Below, in pieces: positions 27,657 to 41,382 of a stretch of 64,000 nt of DNA. Under the pieces are notes generated by a model. It was given only the letters and a program-made list of their open reading frames with translations, was not told the origin of the DNA and ran no database searches. The position numbers were made by a program, and so were the translations under genes. The stretch covers positions 2,170,001 to 2,234,000 of the forward strand of contig NZ_CP095042.1 in the NCBI RefSeq assembly GCF_022919715.1. The letters are read 5' to 3'. Every line of letters begins with the position of its first letter. Position 1 is the stretch's first letter. The stretch is from Agromyces sp. H17E-10. Its GTDB lineage: Bacteria > Actinomycetota > Actinomycetes > Actinomycetales > Microbacteriaceae.

Positions 27657-28754
27657 ATGAAAGCCATCGTCTTCCGTCAGCCGGAGACGCCGATCGAGGT
27701 CGCCGACGTCGACCTGGCCGCGCCGAAGGCCGGCGAGGTGCGGGTGAAGATCGCCGCGGCCGGGGTCTGCCACTCCGACCTGCACGTGAAGCGCGGTGAG
27801 TGGGATGCACCGGCGCCGCTCGTCATGGGCCACGAGGGCTCGGGCGTCGTCGTCGAGCTCGGCGAGGGCGTCACGTCGCTCGCCGTCGGCGACCACGTCG
27901 TGCTCAGCTGGGTGCCGCCGTGCGGCGAGTGCCGGTACTGCCGCTCGGGTCACGAAGCGCGCTGCCAGAAGGTCGCGACGGTCGTCGCCCCGAAGGGCGT
28001 GCTGTTCGACGGCACCTCGCGCCTGTCGTCCGGCGACGAGTCGCTGCACCACTACCTCGGCGTCTCGTCGTTCGCCGAAGAGGTGATCGTGCCCGCCTCG
28101 GGCGCCGTGAAGGTGCGCGACGACGCCCCGCTCGACGTCATCGCGGTCGTCGGCTGCGCCGTCGCGACCGGCGTCGGAGCCGTGCTCAACACCGCCGCCG
28201 TCGAGCCCGGTTCGACGGTCGCCGTGATCGGCTGCGGCGGCGTCGGCCTCAACGTCGTGCAGGGTGCGAAGCTCGCCGGCGCGGAGCGCATCGTCGCGAT
28301 CGACGTACTGCCCGAGAAGACCCAGCTCGCCCTGCAGTTCGGCGCCACCGACCGCATCGACGCCTCGCAGGGCGACGCGGTCGAACAGCTCATGGAACTC
28401 ATCCCCGACGGCGTCGACTACGCCTTCGACGCGATCGGTCGCACCGTGACGACCGAGCAGGCGATCCGCATGCTCGGGCTCGGCGGCGCCGCCGTCATCG
28501 TCGGCCTGCCGCCGACGGGTGCCAAGGCGTCGTTCGAGCCCCTCGTGCTCGCCGAGGCCGACCAGCGGATCCTCGGCTCGAACTACGGCTCGGTGCGCCC
28601 CTCGATCGACATCCCCGCGCTCGTCGACCGCTACATGGACGGCCAGCTGAAGCTCGACCCGCTGATCTCGGCGCGCCGGCCGCTCGCCGAGGCCGCCGAG
28701 GCGTTCGACGACCTCGAGTCCGGCGAGGCGCTGCGCACCCTGCTCATCCCGTAA
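27657..28754 (+). CDS. Zinc-dependent alcohol dehydrogenase (MDR family)
   Basis: A 365-residue medium-chain dehydrogenase. Catalytic zinc ligands appear as Cys38 (AAGVCHSDLH) and His59-Glu60 (GHEGSG); the structural zinc site is Cys89, Cys92, Cys95 and Cys103. VAVIGCGGVGLNVVQGAKLAGA is the NAD(P)-binding motif. Length and motifs match class III-like bacterial alcohol dehydrogenases that use NAD. AAGGAG precedes ATG. The APC permease gene follows 54 bases later and the divergent PucR gene likely regulates both, suggesting catabolism of an imported amine or amino-alcohol. Confidence 0.9.
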   Translation: MKAIVFRQPETPIEVADVDLAAPKAGEVRVKIAAAGVCHSDLHVKRGEWDAPAPLVMGHEGSGVVVELGEGVTSLAVGDHVVLSWVPPCGECRYCRSGHEARCQKVATVVAPKGVLFDGTSRLSSGDESLHHYLGVSSFAEEVIVPASGAVKVRDDAPLDVIAVVGCAVATGVGAVLNTAAVEPGSTVAVIGCGGVGLNVVQGAKLAGAERIVAIDVLPEKTQLALQFGATDRIDASQGDAVEQLMELIPDGVDYAFDAIGRTVTTEQAIRMLGLGGAAVIVGLPPTGAKASFEPLVLAEADQRILGSNYGSVRPSIDIPALVDRYMDGQLKLDPLISARRPLAEAAEAFDDLESGEALRTLLIP

Positions 28755-28808
28755 CTCCGCCCACCCCATCCGCCCGATCGCACCACCCGACTCATTGGAG
28801 AGTTGCCC

Positions 28809-30251
28809 ATGTCAGCCCCCACCCAGACCGACGTCCCCGCGTCGGCACCCGTCGACGCCGGGCTCCGCCGCGGCGTCATGAGCGGGCCCGAGCTCGCGGC
28901 CCAGGCCATCGCCAACATCGCCCCGAGCGCGGTCATCGCGTTCACCGCCGCCGGCATCTACATCGGCGCCGGCAACGGCACGATGCTCTCGTTCGTGCTC
29001 GCGACGCTCGTGATCCTCGCGGTCGGCTACTGCGTCGCGGTGTTCGCGAAGCGGCACGCCTCGGCCGGCTCGCTCTACACCTACGTCGCGAAGGGCCTCG
29101 GTCCGTTCGGTGCCTACCTCGCGGGCATCGCGTTGCTCGTCGGCTGCTGGGGCATCGCGGCCGGCTCGCTCGGCGGCGCGGTCTCGTACATGAACCAGTT
29201 CCTCGTGCTCATCGGCATCCCGGCCGAGGGCGTGGGCTGGTCGATGGCGCTCGCCGTGGTCCTCGGCGGCCTCGCCACGCTCTTCACGATCCGCGGCATC
29301 CGCCTGTCGGCACGCGTCTCGCTCGTGCTCGAGCTCGTCTCGGTGACGATCATCCTGATCCTGCTCATCCTTGCGCTCGTCTGGGCCGGCCCGGCCGCCT
29401 GGGACCCGGCGCAGTTCTCGCTCGACGGCGTTCCGTTCCAGGGCGTCGCGGCGGGCATGGTGCTCGGCATCCTGGGCTTCGTCGGCTTCTCGTCGGCCGA
29501 TGCCCTCGGCCGGGAGGCGAAGAACCCCTACACCGCGATCCCGCGAGCCATCATGTGGAGCGCCGTGACCGTCGGCATCCTCTACGTGTTCTCCGCGTAC
29601 ACCCAGATCGCCCTCCTCGGCGAGGACCTCGCGACCGTCGCGAGCCCGCTCGAGGCCATCGCGACGAAGATCGGCATGCCGACGTGGTTCGCCCCGATCC
29701 TGACGTTCGGCGTCGGCGCCTCGTTCTTCGCCGTCGTCGTGGCCCCGCTCAACGTCGTCGGCCGCATCGTCTACGTGATGGGCAAGGAGGGCGTCGTCGC
29801 CGAGCGGTTCGGCCGCACGCACGAGACGCATCTCACGCCGCACCGCGTGCTGCTCATCGCCGGACCCGCGGCGATCGCGCTCGACCTCGTGCTGCTGGCG
29901 CTCGGAGTGAACCCGATGGACATCGTCGTGTGGGTCGACACCTACGGCACCTACGGGTACATGGTCGCGTACGCGCTCGTCGCCATCGCCTGCGTCGCGT
30001 ACACGCGTCGCGAGAACATGCGCAACGGACTCGTGTGGTTCTGCGCCGTCGTGTCGGTCGGGGCCATGGCCTACGTGTTCTTCGCGAACGTGTGGCCGGT
30101 GCCGGCGTGGCCGCTCAACGTGATCCCGTACCTGTTCCTCGTCACGATGATCGCGGCGATCGCCTGGTACCTGCATCTCGCCAAGCGACGCCCCGAGGTG
30201 ATCGCGAACATCGGCAACACCGAGACCGATGCGCTCGAGGGCGTCGGCTGA
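28809..30251 (+). CDS. APC superfamily amino acid/amine permease
   Basis: A 480-residue transporter with about 12 hydrophobic helices. GVMSGPELAAQAIANIAPSA at the N-terminus and LGFVGFSSADALGREAKNPY are APC signatures, the latter like the EAKNP loop of the amino acid/polyamine branch. ATG 28809 follows TTGGAGAGTTGCCC. It is distinct from the AAT-type permease at 3215. The substrate is unknown; partnership with the dehydrogenase suggests an amine or amino-alcohol. Confidence 0.87.
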   Translation: MSAPTQTDVPASAPVDAGLRRGVMSGPELAAQAIANIAPSAVIAFTAAGIYIGAGNGTMLSFVLATLVILAVGYCVAVFAKRHASAGSLYTYVAKGLGPFGAYLAGIALLVGCWGIAAGSLGGAVSYMNQFLVLIGIPAEGVGWSMALAVVLGGLATLFTIRGIRLSARVSLVLELVSVTIILILLILALVWAGPAAWDPAQFSLDGVPFQGVAAGMVLGILGFVGFSSADALGREAKNPYTAIPRAIMWSAVTVGILYVFSAYTQIALLGEDLATVASPLEAIATKIGMPTWFAPILTFGVGASFFAVVVAPLNVVGRIVYVMGKEGVVAERFGRTHETHLTPHRVLLIAGPAAIALDLVLLALGVNPMDIVVWVDTYGTYGYMVAYALVAIACVAYTRRENMRNGLVWFCAVVSVGAMAYVFFANVWPVPAWPLNVIPYLFLVTMIAAIAWYLHLAKRRPEVIANIGNTETDALEGVG

Positions 30252-30269
30252 CGCGACCCGCTGCGCTCG

Positions 30270-30300
30270 ACGGCGTCCCTCCGGATCGGAGGGGCGCCGT
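30270..30300 (+). terminator. Intrinsic terminator after the APC permease
   Basis: ACGGCGTCCCTCCG pairs with CGGAGGGGCGCCGT with one G-T mismatch across GAT, followed by TCTCGT. It lies 18 bases after the permease stop and insulates the rRNA operon. Confidence 0.7.
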
Positions 30301-30946
30301 TCTCGTGCGTGCCGTGGGAAGCGCTCCGGCGGGATCCGGGTGGGCTGAGCCGGGCCGGCTGCGGATGCGTCGACCCGCCGGCACGCGAGGCGATGCAGGC
30401 CGTGACGGGCCGGCTGAGCCGCGCGGCGGATCGCCCGCAGGACCGCGCGACACGCCCGGGATGCACGGCCGATTTGTCGCTTGGCGGGTCGGCCGCGTAG
30501 ATTCTTTCTTGTCGCCACGGCGGAGCGGAAAGCGAGAAGCTGACCGGCCGCGAAGACGATGATCTTAGCCAAATAACCTCGAAGGCGCAGTATTGCGACT
30601 CGGTGATTTCAAGCCTAAGATGAAACTCCACCTCGACTGATGTCACAGCTTCTGGCTGATGGCGATCTCGCATGTGATCCGATCGCGTATCGGAGGCCGG
30701 CGAAGAGGTGGTATGTTAGACAGGTTGCCCTGAGGGCAGGTCGAAGAGACTGAAACTCGGGTGCGTCCGTTCCTTGAGAACTCAACAGCGTGCACTATGT
30801 TCAATGCCAATTTATTGAACCCCGACCTCGCCTTTTGGTGGGGGACGGATTCCTTTGATTGATGGACAATTTGATTTTTTGAAGTCAGTTGTTTCTCTGT
30901 CAGTGATTTGAACTCCCTGATGCCTTTGGGTGTTGGGAACCATTTT
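30301..30946 (+). promoter_or_regulatory. rRNA operon promoter and leader region (no gene)
   Basis: This stretch holds no credible protein gene; the one short open frame (30309-30500) lacks a ribosome binding site and any family resemblance. Two promoter candidates are visible: TTGTCG (30474-30479) with TAGATT (30498-30503), 18-base spacing, and TTGCGA (30593-30598) with TAAGAT (30616-30621), 17-base spacing. A third possible -10 is TATGTT at 30712. Base composition shifts to AT-rich after 30550, as expected for a strong stable-RNA promoter. CCTTGAGAACTCAACAGCG (from 30772) is the conserved actinobacterial rRNA leader element, probably linked to antitermination or processing. Confidence 0.75.
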
Positions 30947-36036
<5,090 letters not shown>

Positions 36037-36224
36037 TCACTACACCCACACGATTTGAACTCATTCAAGTAAAGGCCGTGTGCGTGGCCCTGATGACTCG
36101 CGTCCACTCTGTGGTTCCCAACAGACGGAAACACAACAACTCAACACAGACACACACCCCCACCAGGGTGTGTGCACCGAGACCACCAAACCCACCCCCA
36201 CAGGGTGCACCGTTTGGTTCTAGA

Positions 36225-36342
36225 GTTTCGGCGGCCATAGCGCGAGGGAAACGCCCGGACACATTCCGAACCCGGAAGCTAAGACTCGCAGCGCCGATGG
36301 TACTGCAGGGGGGACCCTGTGGGAGAGTAGGACACCGCCGGA
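36225..36342 (+). rRNA. rrf: 5S ribosomal RNA
   Basis: GTTTCGGCGGCCATAGCGCG begins the gene and ACACCGCCGGAC ends it, forming helix I. The internal CCCGGACACATTCCGAACCC block is diagnostic. About 118 bases. A 188-base spacer separates it from 23S; I see no tRNA or other gene there. Confidence 0.95.
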
Positions 36343-36352
36343 CATCATTTCG

Positions 36353-36395
36353 AGAAGAGCCGCCAGCAGAGATGCTGGCGGCTCTTCTTGGTTTA
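36353..36395 (+). terminator. rRNA operon terminator
   Basis: AGAAGAGCCGCCAGCA and its perfect complement flank the loop GAGA, followed by TGGTTT. It lies just after 5S rRNA. Confidence 0.88.
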
Positions 36396-36457
36396 ACGCG
36401 TCGCTCGAAGAGCCGGTGATCACGCGGCTCGCTCGAGCCTGCGATCAACGCGTAGCG

Positions 36458-37375
36458 CTATCGCGAAACGAGACGTGTGCGTACCGCGAGGCCGGCACAC
36501 GCGACGACGGCGACACCGCCGAGCAGCGTCGCCCAGCCGACCGGCTCCCCGAGCAGGAGCGCGGCCCAGGCGATGTTCATGACGGGCTGCACGAGCTGCA
36601 CCTGGCTGACCTGGGCCATCGGGCCGATCGCCAGGCCGCGGTACCACGCGAAGAACCCGAGGAACATGCTGACGACCGCGAGGTAGGCGAATGCGAGCCA
36701 CTCGACGGGCGTCGCCGTCGGCGGTTGCTGCGCCACTGAGACGATCGTGAGGACGAGCATCAGCGGGGCTGCGACAATGAGCGCCCACGACACCGTCTGC
36801 CACGAGCCGAGCTCGCGTGCGAGGAGACCGCCCTCGGCGTAGCCGACCGCAGCCGCCACGACTGCGCCGAAGAGCAGCAGGTCCGACCACTGCAGGGCGC
36901 CCGTTCCGCCGTGCTGCACGGAGGCGAAGACGATCGCCGCGGCAGCGCCGAGCAGGGCGAAGACCCAGAACGACCGGGCGGGCCGCTCTCCGCCGCGGAT
37001 CACCGCCATGACTGCGGTCGCCGCCGGGAGCAGCCCGACCACCACGGCCGCATGGCTGGCCGGCGCCGTGGTGAGGGCGAAGGAGCTCAGCATCGGGAAT
37101 CCGATCACGACGCCGCCGGCGACGATCGCGAGCCGGGCCCACTGCAGCGTCGACGGCATGCGTTGACGCGCGATCGTGAGCACGGCGGCGGCCAGCGCGG
37201 CAGCGACGACGGCTCGCGCCGAGCCGATGAAGAGGGGCGAGAGCCCGCCGACCGCGACCCGGGTGAACGGCAGGGTGAACGAGAACGCCGTGACGCCGAG
37301 CAGTCCCCACCAGAGTCCGGCGCGGCCGGATAGCATTGCCGCGCGGCCGGGGATAACGCTACTCTGTCCTGTCAT
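36458..37375 (-). CDS. EamA-family (DMT) transporter
   Basis: A 305-residue membrane protein with ten predicted helices in two EamA repeats. The first repeat starts GLLGVTAFSFTLPFTRVAVGGLSP and the second ends ALLLGEPVGWATLLGGVAVVACAG, the usual EamA closing motif. Such proteins export amino acids or other metabolites. Its ATG (37375) overlaps the ATG of the divergent MocR-type regulator gene within CATG, and an inverted repeat covers both, so the regulator very likely controls it. Confidence 0.88.
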   Translation of the reverse strand: MTGQSSVIPGRAAMLSGRAGLWWGLLGVTAFSFTLPFTRVAVGGLSPLFIGSARAVVAAALAAAVLTIARQRMPSTLQWARLAIVAGGVVIGFPMLSSFALTTAPASHAAVVVGLLPAATAVMAVIRGGERPARSFWVFALLGAAAAIVFASVQHGGTGALQWSDLLLFGAVVAAAVGYAEGGLLARELGSWQTVSWALIVAAPLMLVLTIVSVAQQPPTATPVEWLAFAYLAVVSMFLGFFAWYRGLAIGPMAQVSQVQLVQPVMNIAWAALLLGEPVGWATLLGGVAVVACAGLAVRTRLVSR

Positions 37376-37388
37376 GAGTCAGAGTAGC
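37358..37388. promoter_or_regulatory. Inverted repeat over two overlapping start codons (putative MocR operator)
   Basis: GCTACTCTG (37358-37366) and CAGAGTAGC (37380-37388) are perfect 9-base arms separated by 13 bases, giving a 22-base centre-to-centre spacing (two helical turns). The dyad centre lies at the CATG (37373-37376) shared by the divergent EamA and MocR start codons. Size and spacing suit a dimeric GntR/MocR regulator. Confidence 0.6.
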
Positions 37389-38791
37389 ACCGAGCGCATC
37401 GTGGCCGGCCTTCGCGCCTGGATGGCGACGGTGCCGCCCGGCGCCAGGGTGCCCTCGAACCGCGAGCTGACCGCCGAGTACGGTGCGAGTCCGGTGACGG
37501 TGCAGAAGGCGATGCGCCGGCTCGGCGCGCTCGGTCTCGTCGAGAGCCGGCCGGGGTGGGCACCTTCGTGCTGGCGACGCGCACGCTGCGACCGGCCGAC
37601 TACGGCTGGCAGGCGGGGGCCCTGGGCGTGCCGGCCTCGCGGTTGGCCGGCTTGCCGTCGATGCAACGGCCGCACTCACCCGACGCGATCACGCTCCACT
37701 CGGGGTATCCGTCCCCCGAGCTCCTGCCCGAGCGTGCGGTTCGACAGGCACTCGTGCGCGCTGCACGCACCGACGCGATCGTTACCCGTTCGCCGGCCGC
37801 CGGCCTGCCCGAGCTGCGGGCGTGGTTCGCGAGCGAGCTCGCATCGGCGACGCCGGCCGGGATCGCGACGGCGTCGGCACGAGACGTCGTGGTCACGGCC
37901 GGCAGCCAGAGCGCACTCAGCTCGATCTTCCGGGCGCTCGTCGGGCCGGGTCGGCCGCTGCTCATCGAGTCGCCGAGCTACTGGGGCGCCATGCTCGCCG
38001 CAGATCAGGCCGGCGTCGAGCTCGTGCCGGTGTCGACGGGCGAGGCCGGTCCCGACCCCGACGAGATCGAGCGGGCGTTTGCCCGGACGGGGGCACGCGC
38101 CTTCTACGCGCAGCCGAGCTTCGCGAACCCGACCGGGGCGAGCTGGCCGGCGGAGACGGGCCGTGCCGTGCTCGAGATCGTGCGCCGGCACGGCGCATTC
38201 CTCATCGAGGACGACTGGGCGCACGACCTCGGCATCGACGCCGACGCCCGGCCGCTCGCCGCTCTCGACGACGACGGCCACGTGATCCGCGTGCGCTCGC
38301 TCACGAAGAGCGTCTCGCCGGCGCTGCGGGTCGGAGCCGTCATCGCGCGCGGGCCGGCGCGCGAACGCATCCTCGCCGACCGGGCGGCGGAGGCCATGTA
38401 CGTGAGCGGAGTGCTGCAGGCCGCCGCGCTCGACGTCGTGACGCAGCCGGGCTGGACGACGCACCTCCATCGCCTTCGCGAGCAGTTGCGTCAGCGTCGC
38501 GACCTGCTCGTGCAGAGCCTGCGCGAGTTCGCGCCCGCCGCGCACGTCGCGGGCGTCCCCGCCGGTGGGCTGAACCTCTGGGTGCGCCTGCCCGACGGCG
38601 TCGACGTCGATCATCTCGCCGCCGAGACCGCGACGAACGGGCTCGTCATCGCTCCGGGGCGCGAGTGGTTCCCGGCTGAGCCGACGGCGCCGTACGTGCG
38701 ACTCAACTACGCAGGCGAGGACCCCGCACGGTTCGCGGAGGCGGCGCGCATCCTCGGCGACTGCCTCGAGCGGGCGCCCCGGGGGGCGTGA
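37374..38791 (+). pseudogene. MocR-type PLP-dependent transcriptional regulator, frameshifted
   Basis: Two frames together encode one MocR regulator of about 470 residues. Frame one (from ATG 37374) gives a GntR winged helix: GARVPSNRELTAEYGASPVT, then VQKAMRRLGALGLVESRPG. Frame two (to 38791) supplies the linker from GTFVLATRTLRP and a class I aminotransferase domain, with FANPTGASWP and the PLP lysine in RSLTKSVSPALRVG. The junction is CCGGGGTGGG at 37551-37560: one extra G would restore the expected RPGVGTFV. This is either a true loss of one base or a homopolymer sequencing error. The rest of the gene shows no decay, so an error or a very recent event is likely. Confidence 0.8.
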
Positions 38792-38822
38792 TCGACGGGT
38801 CGGCTCCGCGCAGCGGAGCGGA

Positions 38823-39527
38823 TCAGCCGCGCTCGAGCGCGAGCGAGAACTCGACGAACCCGTCGGGCTCGACCGAGACGAAGCCGAGATTCGGTGCCTC
38901 CACCCCGTAGTCGGCGAACGTGATCGGGATGCTGCCGGCGACCTGGCCGGTCGTGCCGTCGAGCACCGCCTCGAGTTCGACGGTCACGGGCTTCGTGACT
39001 CCCGCGAGCGTGAGCTCGCCGGTCGCGGTGACCTGGTGCACGTCGCCGACCGACGGTGCCTCGGCGACCGAGATCGGCTCGGTGAGCACGAACGTCGCCG
39101 TCGGGAACTCGTCGGTGCGCAGCGCCGTCGTGCGGAAGTAGTCGTCGCGGTTCGCCGAGTCGGTCTCGATCGACGCGACGTCGACGGTGAACTCCGCGCT
39201 CCGCAGCGTGAGCGCGTCGACCGTGAGGGTTCCGTCGACCTCATCGGTGCGGCCGGTCACCGTGACGTCGGTGCCGTTGAGCACCTCGTCGACGCGGTAG
39301 CCCGCGAACGAGCCGTCGGCCACGACCCACTCGCCGCTGAGATCGGTCGGGACAGCGGCATCCGGATCGCTCGAAGCCGACGGGGAGGCGGTGACGCGAG
39401 GGGCCGCGTCGGCCTCGCCGACGATGAGGTCGCGGTACACGATCGGCCCGGCGATCGCGGCGGTCGCACCGAGCACGAGGGCTCCGGCGACGATCGAGGC
39501 GGTGATGATCTTCGTGCGCTTCTGCAT
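38823..39527 (-). CDS. YceI family protein, membrane-anchored
   Basis: A 234-residue protein. The N-terminus (MQKRTKIITASIVAGALVLGATAAIAG) is a signal anchor placing the rest outside the membrane, followed by a Ser/Pro/Asp linker. The YceI lipocalin-like domain runs from about residue 65 (GEWVVADGSFAGYRVDEVLNG in part), with FRTTALRTDEFPTATFVLTE and GELTLAGVTKPVTVELEA as family hallmarks. YceI proteins bind isoprenoid-type lipids. ATG 39527 has GGAG five bases upstream; ATG 39569 is an alternative start. Confidence 0.88.
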   Translation of the reverse strand: MQKRTKIITASIVAGALVLGATAAIAGPIVYRDLIVGEADAAPRVTASPSASSDPDAAVPTDLSGEWVVADGSFAGYRVDEVLNGTDVTVTGRTDEVDGTLTVDALTLRSAEFTVDVASIETDSANRDDYFRTTALRTDEFPTATFVLTEPISVAEAPSVGDVHQVTATGELTLAGVTKPVTVELEAVLDGTTGQVAGSIPITFADYGVEAPNLGFVSVEPDGFVEFSLALERG

Positions 39528-39646
39528 GCGGCTCCAGGTCGAGGCGAGGGGTCGTCGGACTTCGAGCATGTCGTACGAACGTATGAGAACGCATGGAATC
39601 GGCCGGGAAGGTTCCAACATGACGGTGGATGTCGCAGACTTGCGCC

Positions 39647-40177
39647 ATGAGCGACGACGATGCCGCGACCGCCGACGCGGGCGACGAGGCCCCGGACGAT
39701 CCCCACCTCCTCGGGCCGGGCCTGCTGCCGACGCCGTTCACGGCCGACGAGATCCGCGCTGCGAGCGGGACGGGCAAGACCATCCGGCTCGTGGTCGACC
39801 TGCCCGACGGCACGAGCTTCGAGCGCGTCAACCGGTTCACCGACCTCGACGACGAGGGCGCCACACTCTCGCAGTGGCGGCTCGGAGTCGACGGCGGCGT
39901 CGACGGGCCGGTGACGAGCGAGCGGGTGACCTGGCTCGAGCTGCAGGAGCACGCGGCCTTCCCGGCCGAGCACACGACGCGGGAGACGGAGGTGCTCGAC
40001 CTCGCGTTCGGTCGGGTCGAGTGCCTGCGCTACGAGGTGCGGCACGAGCCCGAGCACCCGGGAGTCGCGCGATTCTGGTTCGCGCTCGAGCATCCGGGCA
40101 TGCCCGTGCGCTACGAGGTGCCGACGCCGACCGGTGTGGTCCGCACGAGCGTCGTCTCGATCGACGTCGACGACTGA
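39647..40177 (+). CDS. Hypothetical acidic protein
   Basis: A 176-residue soluble acidic protein I do not recognise. Residues 1-35 are disordered and Asp/Ala-rich. The rest (KTIRLVVDLPDGTSFERVNRF onward) reads as a beta-rich domain containing WRLGVDGGVDG and LRYEVRHEPEHPGVARFWFA, reminiscent of a single lipocalin-like barrel. There is no signal peptide and no Cys cluster. It diverges from the YceI gene and converges on the LLM oxidoreductase gene, with two bases between stops. Confidence 0.65.
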   Translation: MSDDDAATADAGDEAPDDPHLLGPGLLPTPFTADEIRAASGTGKTIRLVVDLPDGTSFERVNRFTDLDDEGATLSQWRLGVDGGVDGPVTSERVTWLELQEHAAFPAEHTTRETEVLDLAFGRVECLRYEVRHEPEHPGVARFWFALEHPGMPVRYEVPTPTGVVRTSVVSIDVDD

Positions 40178-40179
40178 AC

Positions 40180-41223
40180 TCAGCCGGCGGTCGTCGGCCG
40201 CCAGCCGAGGGACGGGGCGACGTGCTCGGCGAACGCCGCGACGAGGCGCAGGTTGAACTCGACGCCGAGCTGGCTCGGGATCGTGAGCATGAGCGTGTCG
40301 GCCGACTGGATCGCGGCATCGCGCTGCAGCTGCTCGACGAGCTTGTCGGGCGTGCCGGCGTACGTCTTGCCGAACGTCGAGCGCAGGCCGTCGATGTAGC
40401 CGACGCCGTCGCCGTCCTGCCGGCCGCCGAAGTAGAGCTCGTCCTCGGCGGTCGTGATCGGGAAGATCGAGCGGCTCACCGAGGTGCGCGGCTCGCCTTC
40501 GTGGCCGGCCTCGCGCCAAGCGGCGCGGAACGCCTCGAGCTGCTGCGCCTGGAGCTCGTCGAACGGGATGCCGCGGTCTTCGGTGAGCAGGGTCGACGAC
40601 ATCAGGTTGACGCCCACGCGGCCCGCCCACTCGGCCGAGTCGCGGTTGCCGGCGCCCCACCAGATGCGCGAGCGGAGCCCCGGCGAATGCGGCTCGATGC
40701 GTTGCAGGCCGCCCGTGCCGGTCACGGGACCGGCGAACGGCGACGAACGGTCGGGCTCGGCGAGCCCCTCGCCCTCGATCGCCTGCAGGAACCGGGCGAA
40801 GTGGTCGCGCGCGAGGTCGGCGCCGCGCGGATCCTCGGAGCCGGTGTAGCCGAACGTCTCGTAACCGCGTACGACGGTTTCGGGTGATCCCCGGCTCACG
40901 CCGAGCGCGAGGCGCCCGCCGGAGATGAGGTCGACGGCTGCGGCATCCTCGGCGAGGTGCAGCGGGTTCTCGTACCGCATGTCGACGACGCCGGTGCCCA
41001 TCTCGATGCCCTCTGTGCGCGCCGCGATCGCGGCGAGCAGCGTCATCGGCGACGCCTGCTGGCGCGCGAAGTGGTGAACCCGGAAGTAGACGCCGTTGAC
41101 GCCGAGCTCGTCCATGCCCTGGGCGAGGTCGATCGCCTGCAGCATCGAGTCGGCGGCCGACAGTTCGCGGCCGCCGCCGAGCGGGCCGTAGTGACCGAAC
41201 GAGAGCGTTCCGAAGCGTTGCAT
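40180..41223 (-). CDS. LLM-class flavin-dependent oxidoreductase
   Basis: A 347-residue TIM-barrel flavoprotein of the bacterial luciferase-like family. Family features are YFRVHHFARQQASPMTLLAAIAA near residue 60, the PLHLAEDAAAVDLISGGRLALGVSRG core, and IWWGAGNRDSAEWAGRVGVNL. The cofactor may be FMN or F420. ATG 41223 gives the standard MQRFGTLSFGHYG start; an upstream in-frame GTG or ATG would add an unlikely extension. Substrate unknown. Confidence 0.88.
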   Translation of the reverse strand: MQRFGTLSFGHYGPLGGGRELSAADSMLQAIDLAQGMDELGVNGVYFRVHHFARQQASPMTLLAAIAARTEGIEMGTGVVDMRYENPLHLAEDAAAVDLISGGRLALGVSRGSPETVVRGYETFGYTGSEDPRGADLARDHFARFLQAIEGEGLAEPDRSSPFAGPVTGTGGLQRIEPHSPGLRSRIWWGAGNRDSAEWAGRVGVNLMSSTLLTEDRGIPFDELQAQQLEAFRAAWREAGHEGEPRTSVSRSIFPITTAEDELYFGGRQDGDGVGYIDGLRSTFGKTYAGTPDKLVEQLQRDAAIQSADTLMLTIPSQLGVEFNLRLVAAFAEHVAPSLGWRPTTAG

Positions 41224-41382
41224 GTCAGGGCCAACGTCGGGCCGTCCGAGTCCATTCCGATGCATGGATGCCGCATCTCAGGGCCTGCCCCGATGTCGCC
41301 GTACTGAGTATCCCTCAGGATCATCACGTCAACTCGGAGAGCCGCCGCGGACTCCACGGCGCATCGTGAAAGGCGGACGATC

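Noticed and set aside
30309-30500. Short open frame in the region before the rRNA operon
   Set aside because: No ribosome binding site, composition unlike a protein, and it overlaps the probable rRNA promoter.
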